DNA of 60,795 bases from Massilia sp. Root133 (GCF_001426525.1 NZ_LMEW01000017.1:1-60795), one strand, 5' to 3'. Counted from the stretch's first letter, positions 38,559-47,761 are shown. Numbers and translations: made by a program. The notes: a model not told the origin generated them from the sequence alone.

Positions 38559-39026
38559 ATGAGCTGGGACGATGTGTGGGGCACGGTACGCGAGGAATTC
38601 ACCGACATCGGCGACGGCGCGAGCATCGTGCGCATCGTCGTGCGCCTGCTGGTGGCGGTGGTGCTCGGCGGGGTGCTGGGCTGGGAGCGCGAATCCGTCG
38701 GCGCGCCCGCGGGCCTGCGCACGCACATGCTCGTGTCGCTGGGCTCCGCGCTGTTCGTCCTGATCCCGCTGCAGGCGGGCATGAAGATGGAAGACCTGTC
38801 GCGCGTGCTGCAGGGTGTCACGGCCGGCATCGGCTTCCTCGGCGCCGGCGCGATCCTCAAGCAGCGCGACCGCAACGACGTACGCGGCCTCACGACGGCG
38901 GCCAGCATCTGGCTGACGGCCGCCCTCGGCGTCGCGGCGGGCATGGGCCGCGAAGCGACGGCGCTGCTGTCGACCTTGTTCGCCCTCGTCATCCTCGCCA
39001 TCCTGCGGCGCTGGTCCAAGACCTGA
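38559..39026 (+). CDS. MgtC/SapB-family membrane protein
   Basis: A 155-residue inner-membrane protein with the MgtC/SapB signature: LGGVLGWERESVGAPAGLRTH and GVTAGIGFLGAGAILKQRD (each given in part). It has about four or five helices and lacks the C-terminal ACT-like domain of Salmonella MgtC, as in SapB-type proteins. GAAGGAGATGAC gives a strong ribosome-binding site. Role may be magnesium or acid homeostasis, or ATP-synthase control, but this is not evident here. Confidence 0.9.
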   Translation: MSWDDVWGTVREEFTDIGDGASIVRIVVRLLVAVVLGGVLGWERESVGAPAGLRTHMLVSLGSALFVLIPLQAGMKMEDLSRVLQGVTAGIGFLGAGAILKQRDRNDVRGLTTAASIWLTAALGVAAGMGREATALLSTLFALVILAILRRWSKT

Positions 39027-39137
39027 CGGTGTAAAGATTTCCCGGTTTGCCGCCGTCGGGTACAGTGCATGGCGGTGACGCCCGCGCATCCGCACGTCGC
39101 CCCACCATACAAAAAGCCCAACCGGCCAAGGAGTCCC

Positions 39138-40502
39138 ATGCATCCCGTTCACAAGACCGCCCTCCCCATCCTGCTGCTGCTCGGCGCCGGCGCCCACGCC
39201 GCGCCGCTCACGGACGCCACGCTGCCCGCGCGCCAGGCCGACGTCGACACCATCGTGCGCGAGATCTCGCCGCAGCGCATCCACGCCTACGTCGAAAAAC
39301 TCGTGAGCTTCGGCACGCGCCACACGATGTCCGACACGGCGTCCGACACGCGCGGCATCGGCGCCGCCCGGCGCTGGATCAGGGCCGAGCTGGAACGCTG
39401 CGGCGCCGGCAAGCTGGACGTGCAGTTCCAGAGCCACGTCCACCCCGTCGCCAACCGCATCACGCGCCCGACCGAGATCGTCAACGTGGTGGCCACGCTG
39501 CCCGGCACGCAGCCGGCGTCGAAGGACCGCTACTACGTCGTCAGCGGCCATTACGATTCGCGCGTGACGGACGTGATGAATGCCACGGCCGACGCGCCTG
39601 GCGCCAACGACGACGCCTCGGGCACCGCGGCCGTCATCGAGATGGCGTGCGTGATGTCGCGCCACAAGTTCGACGCCTCGCTCGTGTTCATGACCGTCGC
39701 GGCGGAAGAGCAAGGCCTGTACGGCTCCGGGGACTACGCGGCGAAGGCGAAAGCGGCCGGCATGAACATCGCGGGCATGCTGAACAACGACATCATCGGC
39801 AGCTCGCACGACGAGAACGGCAAACTGGATAACGCGGAAGTCCGCCTGTTCGCGGAAGGCGTCCCGCCCGTGAAGGAGACGACGCCGGCGCTGCGCACTC
39901 TGCTCCAGACGGGCGGCGAGAACGACTCGATCACGCGCCAGCTCGCGCGCCACGTGAAGGAAACGGGCGAGCGCTACGTCCCGAACTTCAAGGTGAACAT
40001 CATCTACCGGCGCGACCGCTACCTGCGCGGCGGCGACCACAGCCCGTTCCTCGACGCCGGCTACGCGGCCGTGCGCTTCACGGAACCGCACGAGGACTTC
40101 AACCACCAGCACCAGGACCTGCGCACGGAAAACGGCAAGAAGATCGGCGACCTCGTCGAATACGTCGATCCGGACTACGTGGCCCAGGTCGCGCGCGTCA
40201 ACGCGGCGGCGCTCGCGTCGCTGGCGCTGGCGCCGGCCGCGCCGCAGGACGTCAAGGTGAAGACGGCGAACCTCGACAACGGCACGGACCTCGTGTGGAA
40301 GGCGAACGCGGAGCCCGACCTGGCCGGCTACCGCATCGTGTGGCGCGACACGACGGCAGCGCAGTGGCAGGGATCGAAATTCGTCGGCAACGTGACGACG
40401 TACCGCGTCGACCTGTCCAAGGACAACCTGTTGTTCGGCGTGCAGGCCGTCGACAAGGACGGCAACGTGAGCCCGGCCACGTATCCGTTCCCCGCACGCT
40501 GA
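39138..40502 (+). CDS. Secreted M28-family zinc aminopeptidase
   Basis: A 454-residue exported metallopeptidase. After the signal peptide (TALPILLLLGAGAHA) the M28 zinc site is complete. It has His in SGHYDSR, bridging Asp in PGANDDASG, Glu pair in AAEEQGLYGSGDY, Asp in LNNDIIGS and His in GGDHSPFLDAGY. A fibronectin-III-like C-terminal domain follows at about 375-454. It probably releases N-terminal amino acids outside the cytoplasm. The ATG at 39138 has AAGGAG upstream; the frame extends to 39069 without a better start. A strong hairpin follows the stop. Confidence 0.92.
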   Translation: MHPVHKTALPILLLLGAGAHAAPLTDATLPARQADVDTIVREISPQRIHAYVEKLVSFGTRHTMSDTASDTRGIGAARRWIRAELERCGAGKLDVQFQSHVHPVANRITRPTEIVNVVATLPGTQPASKDRYYVVSGHYDSRVTDVMNATADAPGANDDASGTAAVIEMACVMSRHKFDASLVFMTVAAEEQGLYGSGDYAAKAKAAGMNIAGMLNNDIIGSSHDENGKLDNAEVRLFAEGVPPVKETTPALRTLLQTGGENDSITRQLARHVKETGERYVPNFKVNIIYRRDRYLRGGDHSPFLDAGYAAVRFTEPHEDFNHQHQDLRTENGKKIGDLVEYVDPDYVAQVARVNAAALASLALAPAAPQDVKVKTANLDNGTDLVWKANAEPDLAGYRIVWRDTTAAQWQGSKFVGNVTTYRVDLSKDNLLFGVQAVDKDGNVSPATYPFPAR

Positions 40503-40513
40503 TCCTCCCCCGG

Positions 40514-40544
40514 TCATGCAGGGCGCATGTCCCACCCTGCATGA
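40514..40544 (+). terminator. Strong stem-loop after the M28 peptidase
   Basis: TCATGCAGGG and CCCTGCATGA form a perfect 10-bp stem with an 11-nt loop, 12 bp after the stop codon. There is no T run, so it may stabilise the mRNA end or act with Rho. Confidence 0.45.
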
Positions 40545-40726
40545 TCTGTCAAAAAACGCCGCCGACCGCCTGGCGACGGATGTCACATTCGCGGCGCCGC
40601 AGCACGCCGCACTTCAGATCCAGCGCAAACCTCCTCGACTCTGCGGCGCGATACTGCGCCCTTGACGGCGCCCTTGTGCAGCCTGTGTTTATGCTGCGCT
40701 GCATGGTTTTTCAGCGCAATATTTTC

Positions 40727-40762
40727 TTGACAAGGCCACTGCTGAGCCTATTCTTATAGGCT
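40727..40762 (+). promoter_or_regulatory. Candidate promoter with overlapping palindrome for dctP
   Basis: TTGACA (40727-40732) is followed 16 bp later by TATTCT (40749-40754). An inverted repeat, AGCCTAT-TCTT-ATAGGCT (40745-40762), covers the -10. It could be an operator, or a hairpin at the start of the transcript. The gene start is about 100 bp downstream. Confidence 0.45.
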
Positions 40763-40863
40763 ACAAAAAATGTAAAAAGCTCGAACGATGTACGCCCATG
40801 GCGGTCGTCAAGAGGCGTCCACGATTCGTCCGGTAGTCCGCAATATCATCTTGGAGGATGTGT

Positions 40864-41883
40864 ATGTCGGTTATCACCCGTAGGACAATGCTGGTTGGAA
40901 TTGCGGCCAGTCCGCTCTTGTTGCACGCTGCATGGGCCCAGCCCACGAACCTCAAGATTTCCCATCAATTCCCCGGCGGCAGTGTCGCCGAAGGTGATTT
41001 CCGCGACCGCCTGTGCCGCATGTTCGCGGCCGAGACGGAGCGGCGGACCAAAGGCAAAGTCAAATTCTCGATCTACCCCCGCTCCACCCTGATGAAGAGC
41101 GATGCGCAGATCCCCGCCCTGGCCAAGGGCGCGCTGGACATCTCGCTGGTGCCGCTGTCGTACGCCGGCGCCGACCTGCCCGAAGTGAACATCGGCCTGA
41201 TGCCCGGCCTCGTCACCTCGTACGAACAGGGCTATGCGTGGAAGAACGAAGAGATCGGCAAGGAATTCAATCGCGTGCTGGCCGACAAGGGCCTGATCAT
41301 GCTGAGCTGGATCTGGCAGGCCGGCGGCATGGCGTCGCGCGGCAAGCCGATCGTCGATCCGGAAGACGCGGCCGGCCTGAAGGTGCGCGGCGGCTCGCCG
41401 GAAATGGACATGATCCTGAAGGAAGCCGGCGCCACGGTCGTCACGCTGCCGTCGAACGACATCAAGGGCGCGATGGAAAAGGGCCAGCTCGACGCGGCCA
41501 TGACGTCGTCGTCGTCGCTGATCTCATTCCGCCTCGACGAAGTGAGCAAATCCGTGACGACCGCGCGCGGCGGCACTTACTGGTTCATGCTGGAACCGCT
41601 GCTGATGTCGCGCGCCGCCTTCGAGCGCCTGCCGAAGGACCAGCAGGCCGTGCTGCTGGCGGTAGGTGCCGACCTGGAAGCGTTCGCGCGCAAATCGGCC
41701 CAGCAGGACGATGCGGCCGTGGCCGCGCTGTTCCAGGGTGCCGGCGGGCGCACGGTCGACCTGAACCAGGACTCGCTGCGCAAATGGCAGGAGCTCGCAC
41801 GCGCGACGGCGTGGCGCGACTATGGGGAGCGCAATGCGAATTGCGCGAAGCTGCTGGCGCTGGCGGAGAAGACGATCGTCTAA
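40864..41883 (+). CDS. dctP: TRAP-type transporter solute-binding protein (DctP family)
   Basis: A 339-residue periplasmic binding protein. The signal peptide carries a twin-arginine-like TRRTMLVGIAAS, so export may be by Tat. The mature part shows the DctP fold: LKISHQFPGG, GKVKFSIYPRSTLM, GLKVRGGSPEMDMILKEAG with the ligand-binding Arg, and LPSNDIKGAMEKGQLDAAM. The second of two close ATGs (40864) is chosen because GGAGG lies 6 bp before it. No DctQ or DctM membrane genes are adjacent, so it is an orphan. The ligand is unknown; carboxylates are usual. Confidence 0.9.
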   Translation: MSVITRRTMLVGIAASPLLLHAAWAQPTNLKISHQFPGGSVAEGDFRDRLCRMFAAETERRTKGKVKFSIYPRSTLMKSDAQIPALAKGALDISLVPLSYAGADLPEVNIGLMPGLVTSYEQGYAWKNEEIGKEFNRVLADKGLIMLSWIWQAGGMASRGKPIVDPEDAAGLKVRGGSPEMDMILKEAGATVVTLPSNDIKGAMEKGQLDAAMTSSSSLISFRLDEVSKSVTTARGGTYWFMLEPLLMSRAAFERLPKDQQAVLLAVGADLEAFARKSAQQDDAAVAALFQGAGGRTVDLNQDSLRKWQELARATAWRDYGERNANCAKLLALAEKTIV

Positions 41884-41886
41884 TCC

Positions 41887-42001
41887 ACCGTCGTCCCCGC
41901 GAACGCGGGGACCCATACTGAGCCCCCGACAGCCGTATCAGTGATACGTGTTTGCGGCTTCGGAAGCTGTGAATGGATTCCCGCCTTCGCGGGAACGACG
42001 T
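41887..42001. repeat. Intergenic inverted-repeat element, copy B
   Basis: Arms CCGTCGTCCCCGCGAACGCGG and TTCCCGCCTTCGCGGGAACGA enclose a divergent centre. It fills the gap between the convergent dctP and moaD genes and could serve both as a transcription end. Confidence 0.7.
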
Positions 42002-42004
42002 GCA

Positions 42005-42262
42005 TTATCCACCGGTGACTGGCGGGAAGAACGCCACTTCCCCGCCCTCCTGCACCGGCGTCCCCGCTTCGCACATCACATGGTTGAACGCCATGCGCAG
42101 CGCGCGCTCGTGCGCGAGGGCGTCGGCCCACGCGCCGCCGCGCGCAATCAGGAAATCACGCACGGCGCCCACGGTCGCCACGTCCGCAGGCAGGTCCACC
42201 GACTCGCCCGACGTGCCCAGCGCTTCACGCACGCTGGCAAAGAATCGCAGATTGATTTTCAT
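42005..42262 (-). CDS. moaD: Molybdopterin synthase sulfur-carrier subunit
   Basis: An 85-residue ubiquitin-like protein that carries thiocarboxylate sulfur for molybdopterin formation. It shows the INLRFFASVREALG start and the essential C-terminal Gly-Gly (FFPPVTGG). The start is the ATG at 42262, 8 bp after the moeA stop; the open frame continues upstream within moeA without meaning. Its partner MoaE, usually the next gene, is not found here. Confidence 0.94.
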   Translation of the reverse strand: MKINLRFFASVREALGTSGESVDLPADVATVGAVRDFLIARGGAWADALAHERALRMAFNHVMCEAGTPVQEGGEVAFFPPVTGG

Positions 42263-42270
42263 GACATCTC

Positions 42271-43506
42271 TCAGTACTGCAGCGACGCGAACGGAATGAA
42301 GCGCACGATGTCGCCCTTCGCGATCGCCTGGCCCGGCGGATTGTCGATCAGGCCGTCGGCCCATACCGTCGACGTCAGCACGCCGGAGCCCTGGTTCGGG
42401 AACAGATCCAGCCCGCCGGCGTCGTTGACGCGGGCACGCAGGAATTCGTTGCGGCGGTCCGGCTTCGTCCAGTCGAAATCCGCGCGCAGCGGAATCGCCT
42501 TCGGTGCCATGGCGCCCGTGACGCCCTGCAGGCGCAGCAGGAACGGCCGCACGAACAGCAGGAACGTGATGAAGCTCGACACCGGATTGCCCGGGAGGCC
42601 CAGGAAGAACGCGGAGCCCGCCCCTTCACGATGCACTTCGCCGAACGCCAGCGGCTTGCCCGGCTTGACGGCGATTTGCCACATGTTCAGGCGCCCTTCC
42701 GCTTCCACGGCCGGCTTGATGTGATCTTCCTCGCCGACGGAGACGCCGCCCGACGTGATGATCAGGTCGTGCTCTGCGGCCGCGGCACGCAAGGTGTCGC
42801 GCGTGGCCTGCAGCGAATCGGGCACGATGCCGTAGTCGCTGATCTCGCAACCGAGGTTTTCGAGGAGGCCGCGCAAGGTAAAACGGTTCGAGTTGTAGAT
42901 GGCGCCCGGCGCCAGCGGCTCGCCCGGCATCGCCAGCTCGTCGCCCGTGAAGAACACGGCCACGCGCACGCGCCGGCGCACGGGCAGGCGCGCGAGGCCG
43001 ACGGAGGCAGCCAGTCCCAGCTCCTGGCTGCGCAGCCGCGTACCGGCCGGCAGGATCACGGCACCGGCGACGATGTCCTCGCCGGCGCGGCGGATCCACT
43101 CGCCCGATTGCGGCACGTGCTTGATGGTGACCTGGTCGCCGTTCGCTTCGCACTGTTCCTGCATCACGACGGCATCCGCGCCCTCCGGAATCAGCGCGCC
43201 CGTGAAGATGCGCGCGGCGGTGCCCGGTTCCAGCGGCTGGCCGACGGTGCCGGCCGGGATGCGCTGGGCGATGCGCAACGTGGCCGATCCGCTTGCGCAA
43301 TCGGCCGCGCGCACGGCATAGCCATCCATCTGCGTGTTGTCCGCGGACGGCACGTTCAAGCCCGACACCTGGTCGCAGGCGAGCACGCGGCCGTTGGCGG
43401 CAAGCGTGTCGACGTCCTCGACGCCGTCGACGGCACGCGCCGCCGCCAGCAGGAAGTCCAGCGCCTCGCGCACCGGCATCAGGGGCTTGCGCGCAGGCTG
43501 GTTCAC
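42271..43506 (-). CDS. moeA: Molybdopterin molybdotransferase
   Basis: Inserts molybdate into adenylylated molybdopterin in the cytosol. The 411-residue protein has VSGLNVPSADNTQMDGYAVR near residue 55, FTGALIPEGADAVVMQEQ, the MoCF-fold ITSGGVSVGEEDHIK with its catalytic Asp/Glu region, and FFLGLPGNPVSSFITF. The start is a GTG at 43506 that overlaps the thrC stop (GTGA), so translation is coupled to thrC. The thrC-moeA-moaD order is common in betaproteobacteria. Confidence 0.95.
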   Translation of the reverse strand: MNQPARKPLMPVREALDFLLAAARAVDGVEDVDTLAANGRVLACDQVSGLNVPSADNTQMDGYAVRAADCASGSATLRIAQRIPAGTVGQPLEPGTAARIFTGALIPEGADAVVMQEQCEANGDQVTIKHVPQSGEWIRRAGEDIVAGAVILPAGTRLRSQELGLAASVGLARLPVRRRVRVAVFFTGDELAMPGEPLAPGAIYNSNRFTLRGLLENLGCEISDYGIVPDSLQATRDTLRAAAAEHDLIITSGGVSVGEEDHIKPAVEAEGRLNMWQIAVKPGKPLAFGEVHREGAGSAFFLGLPGNPVSSFITFLLFVRPFLLRLQGVTGAMAPKAIPLRADFDWTKPDRRNEFLRARVNDAGGLDLFPNQGSGVLTSTVWADGLIDNPPGQAIAKGDIVRFIPFASLQY

Positions 43507-44984
43507 TTGGCGAGCCCCGTATGCGCCGCGATGAATTGCTTCATCTCGGCGACGTTCGGCTGCATGACGACGAAGCGCTGCGGCAGCGTTTCGATGTCCT
43601 CGAAGCCGGCCGGACGGGCGGCATCGGTGCCCAGCGCTTCCAGGATCGTCTCGTTGAACTTGGCGGCGAGCGCCGTCTCCAGCACGATCATCGGCACGCC
43701 CGGTTCGACGTGTTCGCGCGCGACCTTGATGCCGTCGGCCGTGTGCGTGTCGATGGTGATGCCGTAGTCGTCGAACACGTCGCGGATCGTCGCGAGGCGG
43801 TCTTCGTGCGTCGAGCAGCCCGACTGGAAGCCATAGTTCGCGACCAGCTTGAATTCGTCGCCGTCGCTGCCCGGCGCGCCGGACAGGTCGAAGCCGCCGT
43901 GCGTGTCGACCTTGCGGAACAGCGCGTGCGTGCGGTCGGCGTCGCGGCCGACGAGGTCGTACACGAAGCGCTCGAAGTTCGATGCCTTCGAGATGTCCAT
44001 CGAGGGGCTCGACGTGTGGTACGTTTCGGACGATTTACGCACGCGGTACACGCCCGTGCGGAAGAATTCGTCCAGCACGTTGTTCTCGTTCGTCGCGACG
44101 ACCAGCTTCGCGATCGGCAGGCCCATCATGCGCGCGATGTGGCCGGCGCAGATATTGCCGAAGTTACCCGACGGGACGGTGAACGACACTTTCTGGTCGT
44201 TCGACGTCGTCGCGCTCAGGTAACCGCGGAAGTAGTACACGACCTGCGCCACGACGCGCGCCCAGTTGATCGAATTCACCGTGCCGATCTTCTGGCGGAC
44301 CTTGAATTCGAGGTCGTTCGACACGGCCTTGACCATGTCCTGGCAATCGTCGAACACGCCTTCGACGGCGATATTGTGGATGTTCGGGTCCTGCAGGCTG
44401 AACATCTGCGCGGTCTGGAACGCGCTCATCTTCTTGTGCGGCGACAGCATGAACACGCGGATGCCGCGCTTGCCGCGCATCGCGTATTCGGCCGCGCTGC
44501 CCGTGTCGCCGGACGTGGCGCCGAAGATGTTCAGCTCGTCGCCGTTCTTCGCCAGCGCATATTCGAACAGATTGCCCAGCAGCTGCATCGCCATGTCCTT
44601 GAAGGCCAGGGTCGGGCCGTTCGACAGGCCTTGCAGGATCAAGGTGCGTTCCGGCGACTGTTCCAGCACGCGCAGCGGCGTGATCTGGCTTGCGGACTCG
44701 TCGGCGCGGGCGTTCCTGTAGACCTCGGGGGTGTACGTCTTCGCCGTGAGGGCCTTCAGGTCGGCCTCCGGAATATCGGTCGCGAACTTGCGCAGGATCT
44801 CGTACGCGAGTTCCGCGTAGGACAGCTTGCGCCAGGCGTCGAGCTCGGCGCCGGTCACCTGCGGATACTGTTCGGGCAGATACAGCCCGCCGTCCGGCGC
44901 CAGGCCGCCCAGCAGGATGTCGGAAAATTGTTGGGGATTACGTGCTGCGGACGCGCTCGTTGCGCGGGTGGACACATATTGCAT
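43503..44984 (-). CDS. thrC: Threonine synthase
   Basis: PLP-dependent last step of threonine synthesis, from O-phosphohomoserine. The 493-residue long form shows GPTLAFKDMAMQLLG with the PLP lysine, FGATSGDTGSAAEYA and VPSGNFGNICAGHIARMMG. The start at 44984 has little ribosome-binding signal. A good promoter precedes it. It heads a thrC-moeA-moaD unit. The homoserine dehydrogenase gene often found just upstream is absent here. Confidence 0.97.
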   Translation of the reverse strand: MQYVSTRATSASAARNPQQFSDILLGGLAPDGGLYLPEQYPQVTGAELDAWRKLSYAELAYEILRKFATDIPEADLKALTAKTYTPEVYRNARADESASQITPLRVLEQSPERTLILQGLSNGPTLAFKDMAMQLLGNLFEYALAKNGDELNIFGATSGDTGSAAEYAMRGKRGIRVFMLSPHKKMSAFQTAQMFSLQDPNIHNIAVEGVFDDCQDMVKAVSNDLEFKVRQKIGTVNSINWARVVAQVVYYFRGYLSATTSNDQKVSFTVPSGNFGNICAGHIARMMGLPIAKLVVATNENNVLDEFFRTGVYRVRKSSETYHTSSPSMDISKASNFERFVYDLVGRDADRTHALFRKVDTHGGFDLSGAPGSDGDEFKLVANYGFQSGCSTHEDRLATIRDVFDDYGITIDTHTADGIKVAREHVEPGVPMIVLETALAAKFNETILEALGTDAARPAGFEDIETLPQRFVVMQPNVAEMKQFIAAHTGLAK

Positions 44985-45023
44985 ACGATAGAAAAGATCG
45001 GGGTTGGCTGGCGTTGGATATTT

Positions 45024-45052
45024 ATTATAGTCCGGACGAGCAATATTGTCTT
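45024..45052 (-). promoter_or_regulatory. Sigma-70 promoter of thrC
   Basis: On the minus strand a perfect TATAAT (45029-45024) lies 17 bp after AAGACA (45052-45047). The predicted leader is about 33 nt. The region up to 45100 is strikingly AT-rich and contains two ATATTG units, which could bind a regulator. Confidence 0.6.
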
Positions 45053-45130
45053 TTTACCGAATATTGTTTTGTTATTTCGTTGGAAAATGATGCACTGCAA
45101 TGCGGCCGGCGCGAAAGCCCACCGTTTGCA

Positions 45131-46507
45131 TCAGCACGCGGCGTGATTCACCGTCACCACGTGGATCGCCAGGCCGCCCAGCGACGTTTCCTTGTACTTC
45201 GCCTGCATGTCGAATCCGGTCTGGCGCATCGTCTCGATGACCTCGTCCAGGGTGACGAAGTGCGTGCCGTCGCCCTTCATCGCCAGCGACGCCGCCGTGA
45301 TCGCCTTGATCGCGCCCATGCCGTTGCGTTCGATGCACGGGATCTGGACGAGGCCACCGATCGGGTCGCAGGTCATGCCCAGATGGTGTTCGATGCCGAT
45401 CTCGGCCGCGTTTTCGATCTGGCCGTTGGTGCCGCCCAGCGCGGCGACGAGCCCCGCCGCCGCCATCGCGCACGCGACGCCGACCTCGCCCTGGCAACCG
45501 ATCTCCGCACCGGAGATGGACGCGTTCTTCTTGCACAGCATGCCGATCGCGGCCGCCGTCAGCAGGAAGTCGTGGATGCCGCGGCGCGCATCGGTCGGAC
45601 GGCAATCCTCGGCGTAGTAGCGCAACACGGCCGGGACGATGCCGGCCGCGCCGTTCGTCGGCGCCGTCACCACGCGGCCGCCAGCCGCGTTCTCTTCGTT
45701 GACGGCCATCGCGTACAGGCTGACCTGGTTGACGGCGTCGTGCGGCAGGTGGTTCGTCGCGTTGTGCGCCGCCTGCTCCTGGCGCCACAGCTTCGCCGCG
45801 CGGCGCTTGACGTTCAGCCCGCCCGGCAGTTCCCCTTCCGTGACGAGGCCGTGCTCGATGCAGCTGCGCATCACTGCCCAGATGCGGTCCAGGCCGGCAT
45901 CCAGCGCGTCGTTCGTCATGCGCGCGCACTCGTTCGCGCGCAGCATGGCCGGGATCGTCAGGCCGTCGCGCTCGCCCTGCGCCAGCAGCTCGCGCATCGT
46001 CGAGAACGGGAACGGCACCGCGACCGTCTCGCGCGCCGCCTGCGTTTCGCCCGGGGCCGTGACGAAGCCGCCACCGACCGAGTAATAAATGCGCTCGATG
46101 ACGCTGCCGTCGGCCAGCTTCAGCACGAAGCGCATGCCGTTCGGATGATCCGGCAGCGTGGATTGCTTGTGCCACACGAGCCCCGTGCCGCGGGTGAACG
46201 GCACAGTCTTGGTGCCGAGCAGGTTCAGCACGCCGTCCAGTTCCGCTTCCGCGAGCTTGTCCTCGACGGTGTCCGGGTCGACGTCCTGCGGCGTCTCGCC
46301 CATCAGGCCGAGGATCACGGCCTTGTCGGTGGCGTGGCCAATGCCCGTCAGCGCCAGCGAACCGTATAAATGGGCTTCGACGCCGACCGCGTCATCCAGC
46401 GGCCCGCATTCGGTGAGGAAGCGGCGTGCGGCCACCATCGGGCCGACGGTGTGCGAGCTGGAAGGGCCGATGCCGACCTTGAACAGGTCAAATACGCTCA
46501 TGTCCAT
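45131..46507 (-). CDS. sdaA: L-serine ammonia-lyase (iron-sulfur)
   Basis: Deaminates L-serine to pyruvate and ammonia using an oxygen-sensitive 4Fe-4S cluster. The 458-residue single chain has the N-terminal beta domain (VGIGPSSSHTVGPM) and the C-terminal alpha domain. Cluster cysteines are visible in GCQGEVGVACAMAAAG and GMTCDPIGGLVQIPCIERN. The ATG at 46507 has AAGGAG upstream. Together with tdh and kbl it could carry threonine-derived glycine on to pyruvate through serine. Confidence 0.96.
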   Translation of the reverse strand: MDMSVFDLFKVGIGPSSSHTVGPMVAARRFLTECGPLDDAVGVEAHLYGSLALTGIGHATDKAVILGLMGETPQDVDPDTVEDKLAEAELDGVLNLLGTKTVPFTRGTGLVWHKQSTLPDHPNGMRFVLKLADGSVIERIYYSVGGGFVTAPGETQAARETVAVPFPFSTMRELLAQGERDGLTIPAMLRANECARMTNDALDAGLDRIWAVMRSCIEHGLVTEGELPGGLNVKRRAAKLWRQEQAAHNATNHLPHDAVNQVSLYAMAVNEENAAGGRVVTAPTNGAAGIVPAVLRYYAEDCRPTDARRGIHDFLLTAAAIGMLCKKNASISGAEIGCQGEVGVACAMAAAGLVAALGGTNGQIENAAEIGIEHHLGMTCDPIGGLVQIPCIERNGMGAIKAITAASLAMKGDGTHFVTLDEVIETMRQTGFDMQAKYKETSLGGLAIHVVTVNHAAC

Positions 46508-46569
46508 GAGCTGTCTCCTTGTTGTGTAGCGGGCTGTTGAAACGTCTCGTGGACGCCGCCCTCAAAAAG

Positions 46570-46650
46570 CGTCATTCCCGCGGAAGCGGGAATCCATGCT
46601 GAATCGGCAATGCCAGCTCAGCTCGGATTCCCGCCTTCGCGGGAATGACG
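46570..46650. repeat. Intergenic inverted-repeat element, copy C (best preserved)
   Basis: Arms CGTCATTCCCGCGGAAGCGGG (46570-46590) and CCCGCCTTCGCGGGAATGACG (46630-46650) are near-perfect inverted copies, each itself a small hairpin. It lies between tdh and sdaA, both on the minus strand. Confidence 0.8.
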
Positions 46651-46699
46651 GTGCATATGTTGTCCACTTATGGTGAATCCACACATGCGCATAGTGTAC

Positions 46700-47662
46700 T
46701 CAAGCCGCCTTGCTCATCCCGACATCGACATTGGCCAGCATGTCCTCGACCATCTCGTCGACCTTGACGCGCGCCTTCCAGCCCCAGTCCGCGGCCGCGC
46801 GGCTGTCGTCGAGGCTCTTCGGCCAGGAATCGGCGATCTGCTGGCGGCTGTCCGGCTGGTATGCGATACGGAACGCCGGCAGTTTTTTCTGGATCGCGGC
46901 GGCCAGTTCGCGCGGGTTGAACGACACGCCGGCCACGTTGTACGAGGAACGGATGACGACCTGCTCCGCCGGCGCGTCCATCAGCTCGATGGTGGCGCGG
47001 ATCGCGTCCGGCATGTAGATCATCGGCAGCGTCGTTTCCGGGCCGAGGAAGCATTCATACGTCTCGCCGCGCAGCGCCGCGTGGAAGATCGCGATCGCGT
47101 AGTCCGTCGTGCCGCCGCCCGGGGGCGACTTGTAGCTGATGATGCCGGGGTAGCGGATGCTGCGCACGTCCACGCCATATTTCGCATGGTAGTACTCGCA
47201 CAGGCGCTCGCCGGCCAGCTTGCTGATGCCGTAGATCGACGTCGGGTCCATGATCGTGTACTGCGGCGTGGATACACTCGGCGTGTTCGGGCCGAACGCG
47301 GCGATCGACGACGGCCAGAAGACCTTCAGCGGCTTGCCGGCTTCGCCGCGTTCGCGCGCGATCTCGAGGATGTTCAGCAGGCCGTCCATGTTCAGCGTCC
47401 ACGCCTTCAACGGCGCCTTTTCGCCCGTGGCCGACAGCAGCGCCGCCAGCTGGTACACCTGGGTGATGTCGTCGTCGGCGATGAGGCGGGCCACCGCGTC
47501 CTGGTCGAGCACGTCGACGCGGACGTAGCGCGCGGCGCCGTAGATATTGTCCGTGCCGATGTCCGCCGCGATCACGTTGGCCGCGCCGTGCTGCTGCGCG
47601 AGGGCGGTCACCAGTTCACTGCCGATCTGGCCGTTGGCGCCGATGATGAGGATGCGTTCCAT
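46700..47662 (-). CDS. tdh: L-threonine 3-dehydrogenase, short-chain (epimerase-like) type
   Basis: Oxidises L-threonine to 2-amino-3-ketobutyrate with NAD. The 320-residue protein is of the UDP-galactose-epimerase-like SDR type, not the zinc alcohol-dehydrogenase type. It shows ILIIGANGQIGSELVTAL, the Ser in WPSSIAAFGP and the YGISK catalytic Tyr/Lys. The C-terminal half has RSIRYPGIISYKSPPGGGTTD. Fold alone would allow a sugar epimerase, but the kbl gene immediately upstream makes the threonine role firm. Confidence 0.93.
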   Translation of the reverse strand: MERILIIGANGQIGSELVTALAQQHGAANVIAADIGTDNIYGAARYVRVDVLDQDAVARLIADDDITQVYQLAALLSATGEKAPLKAWTLNMDGLLNILEIARERGEAGKPLKVFWPSSIAAFGPNTPSVSTPQYTIMDPTSIYGISKLAGERLCEYYHAKYGVDVRSIRYPGIISYKSPPGGGTTDYAIAIFHAALRGETYECFLGPETTLPMIYMPDAIRATIELMDAPAEQVVIRSSYNVAGVSFNPRELAAAIQKKLPAFRIAYQPDSRQQIADSWPKSLDDSRAAADWGWKARVKVDEMVEDMLANVDVGMSKAA

Positions 47663-47761
47663 GCTTGTTTCCCTTGCTCTTTGTGCGGCTTCGTGAGCCG
47701 GTTCCCGGCGCTTCGCTTCGTGGGCGGCGCATCCGGTCGATCGATGGTCCAGCGGCCGCGG

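Larger units (their letters stand above)
40503..40863. other. 361-bp gene-free stretch before the TRAP binding protein
   Basis: Apart from the hairpin at 40514-40544 and the promoter region near 40727, this stretch holds no convincing gene. Its right half (about 40700-40860) is richer in A and T than the surroundings. Confidence 0.6.

Noticed and set aside
45030..45130. Riboswitch between sdaA and thrC
   Set aside because: The stretch is AT-rich with a clear promoter, but no known riboswitch fold or threonine attenuator peptide was recognised.
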